Below, piece by piece: positions 5,585-8,678 of a DNA stretch of 8,678 bases. The stretch's first letter is position 1. Every line of letters begins with the position of its first letter. The DNA comes from Burkholderiaceae bacterium (GTDB lineage Bacteria > Pseudomonadota > Gammaproteobacteria > Burkholderiales > Burkholderiaceae_C), in contig JALQVQ010000152.1 in assembly GCA_023260315.1 (NCBI GenBank), forward strand, positions 1 to 8,678. The letters run 5' to 3'. A model generated the notes under the pieces. It was not told where the DNA came from, did no database searches, and saw only the letters and a program-made list of their open reading frames with translations. The position numbers and the translations under genes are program-made.

Positions 5585-7687
5585 TTACGCTGTCTTTGGT
5601 TGTGCTTGAACCGTGTGGATCACATTGACACCTTGGTCATCTGGAATCTCGCTGTACGACAGCACGGTTAAATCAGCAACGCGGTGGCGAGCTGCCTTCG
5701 ATAGCCACGAGCGAATGCTGGGAGAGACCACCAAAACGGCGGCATGCCCCTTTTCCTCAACCTCACGGGTGCCTTGTCGCAACGCGCTGAACAAGCTCTC
5801 GGCCAAACCCGGCTCCAGCACCATCCCCGTCCCTTGGTTTTGCTGCAACACGTTGTGGAGCAGCTGCTCCAGTGATGGGTCGAGCGTCATGACCGATAAG
5901 CTGTCCGCGTCGTCCACCAGGGACTGGACGATCATGCGACCCAGCTTGGGACGAATCATGGTGGTCAATTGGTCGGGGTCTTGCGTGCGTGTCGCGGCAT
6001 CTGTCAGCGACTCGACAATGGTGCGCATGTCACGGATTGAGACGCCCTCAACCAACAGGTTTTGCATGGTGCGGGTCAAGACGCCCAGGGCCAGCTTGCC
6101 CGGGACCAAATCCTCAACGAGCTTGGGATATTTGGCCGCCAGTTTGTCCAGCAGCTGCTGGGTTTCGTCATGGCTGAGTAACTCGGCAGCGTTGTCACGC
6201 AGCACTTTATTAAGGTGGGTCGCGATGGCGGTGCTGGCGTCCACCACGGTATAGCCCAAGGTGCGTGCGGTGTCGCGCTGCGCGGGGTCAATCCAAACCG
6301 CATCCAAACCGAACGCAGGCTCCTTGGTATCGATGCCTTCAATCTTGCCGTAAACCTGCCCAGGGTTGATGGCCAGCTCTTTGCCAACCTTCACTTCACC
6401 TTTGCCGCGCATCACGCCGTTCATGGTGATGTGATAGGTGTCAGGCGGTAAGTTCAGGGCGTCACGAATCCGCACGGGTTGAACCAAAAAGCCCAACTCA
6501 GCCGAGAGCTTCTTGCGCACGCCTTTCACGCGCGGCATCAGTTGACCGCCCGTCTCGGGGTTTACCAAGGGAATCAGACCATAACCAATCTCCAAGCCGA
6601 TCAAGTCCACTTGATCGACGTCGTCCCAATCCAACTCTTTGGGCGCGCCATCAGCGGCCGCTTCAGGCGTGGGTGCAGCGGCTGCAATGTCGTCGATGGT
6701 TTGGCGACGTACGACCATGTAACCAATACCGCCCGTGAGACCCGCCAGCGATAAAAACACCATGTGGGGCATCCCGGGTACCAGACCCAACAGGGTCATG
6801 ATGCCAGCGGCGATAAACAATGCGGTGGGGTTGGACAGCTGTGTTTTTGTCTGCTCGGTCATCGACTGTGAGGTCGTGACGCGGGTCACGATAATCGCCG
6901 TCGCCAATGACAGGAACAGTGAGGGGATTTGGGCAACCAAGCCGTCACCAATGGTTAGCAACACGTAGATGCGACCCGCTTCCGAGAACGACAGGTCATG
7001 TTGCGCCAAGCCAATTGCCAAGCCACCCACAATGTTGATGATCAAAATCAGCAAGCCCGCCATGGCGTCACCGCTCACGAACTTCGACGCACCATCCATC
7101 GAGCCGAAAAAGTCGGCCTCCTGTGACAATTCTTCGCGGCGCTTCTTCGCCTCGTCTTGGTCGATGACGCCGGCATTCAAGTCGGCGTCGATCGCCATTT
7201 GTTTACCTGGCATGGCATCCAGTGTGAATCGTGCATTCACCTCCGAGACGCGACCTGCACCTTTGGTCACAACGATGAAGTTGATGATCATCAAGATACC
7301 GAAGATGATGAAACCCACCAAATAGTTGCCACCGATTACAAATTCACCGAAAGCTGCAATCACTTCGCCAGCAGCCGTACCGCCCTCATGACCATTCACC
7401 AGGATGACGCGCGTTGACGCAACGTTCAGTGCCAGGCGAAGCATCGTTGCGAACAACAAAACCGTCGGAAAAGAGGAGAACTCGAGTGGCTTGCGCGTCC
7501 CAATGGAGATCATCACGATCACCAGGGCCACCACGATGTTGAAGGTGAACAGAATGTCCAGCATCAGCGGGTGCAGGGGCAGCACCAGCATGGCCATGAT
7601 CATGAGCACGAGCGTGGGAATCCCCAGACCGGCTAAGTCAAAGGCCGACAAGTTTTGTCGAATCGTTGACAGGCTAAGAGTGCTCAT
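5585..7687 (-). CDS. flhA: Flagellar type III export gate protein FlhA
   Basis: A 700-residue FHIPEP-family protein forming the nonameric ring of the flagellar export gate; its cytoplasmic domain receives chaperone-substrate complexes such as FliS-flagellin. About eight membrane segments fill residues 20-325. The FHIPEP signature includes RLALNVASTRVIL (84-96), and the conserved cytoplasmic loop is GRVSEVNARFTLDAMPGKQM (145-164) with DADLNAG and the FFGSMDGASKFVSGDA motif. A linker (330-350, Ala/Pro-rich) leads to the soluble C-terminal domain, complete to the stop at 5585. Length matches the family. ATG 7687 is kept because it starts at the usual MSTLS-like N-terminus, although no clear Shine-Dalgarno is visible. 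It is the first gene of the minus-strand operon, with a consensus sigma-54 promoter upstream. flhB is not in this window. Confidence 0.97.
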   Translation of the reverse strand: MSTLSLSTIRQNLSAFDLAGLGIPTLVLMIMAMLVLPLHPLMLDILFTFNIVVALVIVMISIGTRKPLEFSSFPTVLLFATMLRLALNVASTRVILVNGHEGGTAAGEVIAAFGEFVIGGNYLVGFIIFGILMIINFIVVTKGAGRVSEVNARFTLDAMPGKQMAIDADLNAGVIDQDEAKKRREELSQEADFFGSMDGASKFVSGDAMAGLLILIINIVGGLAIGLAQHDLSFSEAGRIYVLLTIGDGLVAQIPSLFLSLATAIIVTRVTTSQSMTEQTKTQLSNPTALFIAAGIMTLLGLVPGMPHMVFLSLAGLTGGIGYMVVRRQTIDDIAAAAPTPEAAADGAPKELDWDDVDQVDLIGLEIGYGLIPLVNPETGGQLMPRVKGVRKKLSAELGFLVQPVRIRDALNLPPDTYHITMNGVMRGKGEVKVGKELAINPGQVYGKIEGIDTKEPAFGLDAVWIDPAQRDTARTLGYTVVDASTAIATHLNKVLRDNAAELLSHDETQQLLDKLAAKYPKLVEDLVPGKLALGVLTRTMQNLLVEGVSIRDMRTIVESLTDAATRTQDPDQLTTMIRPKLGRMIVQSLVDDADSLSVMTLDPSLEQLLHNVLQQNQGTGMVLEPGLAESLFSALRQGTREVEEKGHAAVLVVSPSIRSWLSKAARHRVADLTVLSYSEIPDDQGVNVIHTVQAQPKTA

Positions 7688-7761
7688 GCGTTGAAACCAT
7701 TCAGATGTTAATTCTTTTGTAGCAAATTTCCGTCAATCTGCTCGCTATGGCTTTGAGGTAA

Positions 7762-7777
7762 GCAAGGGACGTGCCAC
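7762..7777 (-). promoter_or_regulatory. Sigma-54 (RpoN) promoter for the flhA operon
   Basis: The minus strand reads GTGGCACGTCCCTTGCT from 7777 to 7761, containing TGGCACG-N4-TTGCT, a full match to the sigma-54 -24/-12 consensus. GG is at 7775-7774 and GC at 7763-7762, with the required spacing. Transcription would start near 7750, giving a leader of about 63 nt before flhA. Sigma-54 needs an enhancer-binding activator, FleQ-like in polar flagellates; the activator gene is not in this window. Confidence 0.9.
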
Positions 7778-7813
7778 GCCAGTCCTGTTTGATCGGGTTT
7801 GCGCTGCCGAGCG

Positions 7814-7841
7814 GCAAGAACTGTCCGGTCACGGTTCTTGC
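7814..7841. repeat. 28-bp inverted repeat, possible activator-binding site
   Basis: GCAAGAAC (7814-7821) and GTTCTTGC (7834-7841) are perfect 8-bp inverted arms. Allowing one T/G mismatch, the arms extend to 11 bp around a CCGGTC centre. Arm centres are 20 bp apart, about two helical turns. The centre lies near -77 relative to the predicted flhA start, a usual place for sigma-54 enhancer sites. No T-run follows, so it does not look like a terminator. The right arm overlaps a plus-strand sigma-54-like -12 box. Confidence 0.6.
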
Positions 7842-7842
7842 T
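7827..7842 (+). promoter_or_regulatory. Weak sigma-54-like promoter for the plus-strand gene
   Basis: GGTCACG-GTTC-TTGCT has the right length and matches most of the consensus TGGCACG-N4-TTGCW, but the key -24 G is a T. A start near 7853 would give a leader of about 53 nt to the ATG at 7906. It would form a divergent pair with the flhA promoter. The altered -24 element keeps confidence low. Confidence 0.3.
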
Positions 7843-7905
7843 ACATGGCCGGTGGGGTGGCCGGTGAGCCGCCTCATTAATTACTTGAACGGCACCCACC
7901 CAGAC

Positions 7906-8655
7906 ATGTCACCGACCACAACCTTCAGCCTTGCGCCCCCCGAGATTGCCCCGCCCAACCCATTGAATAACCGGGCGCTGAATGCCCCCACGCAAAGGGA
8001 CACACCGTCCTCGAACGCGAGTTTTGGGCAACTTTTTGAGCGGGTCTCCGCTGTCAATAACAGGCAAAAAATTGCCGCTCCGACACCCCACGCAGAGGGA
8101 GAGGTGAAAGATACCGATCCTGATCGCCTCCCAAACACCGAAACGACACCCGCTGTGAATGCCGAAGGGGGTGATGGTGAAAAGTCAGGGGCGCCCGAGG
8201 CCTTAATGGCGCTTGTTGACCCCATGGCCATGAGCGCCGCTGCCTGGCTCGTCGGTGCAGGCGCGCCACAGTTGGCGGGCGATTTACAGGCGGTTCCTTT
8301 GGCAGGCGGTATGCAAATCATCGCGCCAACCCAAGGGCCAGACAGTATCAGCGTGCTGGCATTTGCCCAGGCCCAAGGCATGAGTCCACAAGCCCTGAAG
8401 TTGTTGCTTGGTGACAAAGCGGGGCTGCAAACGCCATCAGGCCCACAAACCACGGCCCAGCTTTTGGGGCAGATCATGGATGCCCGCGCCCTCGTCGCGC
8501 CGACCGCGGGTTCAACAACGACCCCAGCAAACGCGCCCACAAGGGCGTCCCCGAAGAGGTCGGCACTGAGGTCGCGATCTTCACCCGCGTCGGCGTCACC
8601 CGGATCATGCGCTATGCCTTCACGCTGGCGCAGTCGCGGCCACGTAAGCTGCTGA
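7906..8655 (+). CDS. FliK-like hook-length control protein, N-terminal part, broken 3' end
   Basis: The frame is open to a TGA at 8653-8655, but only about residues 1-208 (to about 8530) look like the original gene. That part is Ala/Pro/Thr/Gln-rich with little hydrophobic core, as in the secreted N-terminal half of FliK, the ruler that sets hook length and switches the FlhA/FlhB export gate. FGQLFERVSAV (40-50) and SVLAFAQAQGMSPQALKLLL (149-168) are its most structured stretches and recall FliK-type sequences. The C-terminal Flg_hook domain that would prove this is missing: after about 8530 the coding signal is in another frame and belongs to a dehydrogenase. I use ATG 7906 (MSPTTTFSLA); a GTG at 7864 has a better GGGG ribosome site and would add 14 residues. 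The divergent position next to flhA supports a flagellar role. It could also be an unrelated low-complexity protein. Confidence 0.5.
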   Translation: MSPTTTFSLAPPEIAPPNPLNNRALNAPTQRDTPSSNASFGQLFERVSAVNNRQKIAAPTPHAEGEVKDTDPDRLPNTETTPAVNAEGGDGEKSGAPEALMALVDPMAMSAAAWLVGAGAPQLAGDLQAVPLAGGMQIIAPTQGPDSISVLAFAQAQGMSPQALKLLLGDKAGLQTPSGPQTTAQLLGQIMDARALVAPTAGSTTTPANAPTRASPKRSALRSRSSPASASPGSCAMPSRWRSRGHVSC

Positions 8656-8678
8656 CGGTCGTGACCAAGTCCAATGCG
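8532..8678 (+). pseudogene. Tartrate/isopropylmalate dehydrogenase family fragment, no 5' end
   Basis: In frame 3 (codons starting at 8532) the last 49 codons read RAHKGVPEEVGTEVAIFTRV, then GVTRIMRYAFTLAQSRPRK and LLTVVTKSNA. This is the central region of the isocitrate/isopropylmalate dehydrogenase superfamily, closest in feel to tartrate dehydrogenase/decarboxylase (TtuC-like), which oxidises tartrate or D-malate with NAD and a divalent metal. The TKSNA segment carries the conserved Lys of the active site. The roughly 190 residues that should precede it are absent, and upstream sequence in this frame (DRGFNNDPSK) does not match the family. The fragment runs off the right edge. GC3 is about 85 percent by eye, higher than in the flagellar genes, so the segment probably comes from elsewhere. 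It is a truncated gene or one side of an assembly chimera. Confidence 0.8.

Noticed and set aside
7846..7866. Repeated TGGCCGGTG motifs, considered as a sigma-54 promoter or binding site.
   Set aside because: The GC of the -12 box is out of register by one base, and two copies of a 9-mer in GC-rich DNA are weak evidence.
7708..7899. A 63-codon minus-strand frame in the flhA upstream region.
   Set aside because: It covers the sigma-54 promoter and inverted repeat, has no motif, and looks like chance.
7881..8540. A 219-codon open frame on the minus strand opposite the FliK-like gene.
   Set aside because: It is a shadow of a GC-rich gene. The protein is compositionally odd, has no recognisable motif and would conflict with the better-supported plus-strand gene.

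Overview
The window looks like part of the chromosome of a flagellated proteobacterium, probably a betaproteobacterium (Burkholderiales-like). This is judged from the character of the L17 tail, the DUF3297 protein and the flagellar proteins; no database search was possible. It holds an ordinary housekeeping edge, a polar-type flagellar operon on the minus strand, and a broken junction at the right end.

Left edge (1-637): the C-terminal 58 codons of rplQ (ribosomal protein L17), an initiator tRNA-fMet with encoded CCA, a bidirectional rho-independent terminator, a small DUF3297-family gene (+), and a second bidirectional terminator. The second terminator lies between that gene and the convergent flagellar genes.

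Flagellar block (656-7777, all minus strand), in transcription order: flhA (export gate), flhF (SRP-type GTPase), flhG (MinD-like ATPase, also called fleN), fliA (sigma-28), two proteins I do not recognise (177 and about 239 aa), then fliS (flagellin chaperone). Spacing is tight: flhF and flhG overlap in ATGGCTAA, flhG and fliA are 3 nt apart, and the two unknown genes are closely spaced. The first six genes therefore look like one transcript. A full-consensus sigma-54 promoter (TGGCACG-N4-TTGCT) lies 63 nt of leader upstream of flhA. A good sigma-28 promoter (TAAAGTTT-N11-ACCGATTC) lies directly in front of fliS. Together they suggest an RpoN-driven middle class that makes FliA, which then turns on fliS as a late gene.

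Right edge (7688-8678): a 218-bp divergent control region with the sigma-54 promoter, a nearly perfect 28-bp inverted repeat centred near -77 of flhA, and a weaker plus-strand sigma-54-like site. A plus-strand Ala/Pro-rich gene follows that resembles the N-terminal part of FliK (hook-length control). At about 8525-8532 its coding signal stops. From there to the end, a different frame encodes the middle of a tartrate/isopropylmalate-dehydrogenase-family enzyme with much higher GC3. Both genes are broken at the same point, so this is either a real rearrangement or, more likely, a chimeric assembly end.

The items most worth following up are the two unknown operon members, the sigma-54/sigma-28 logic, the divergent FlhF GTPase motifs, and the junction at about 8530.
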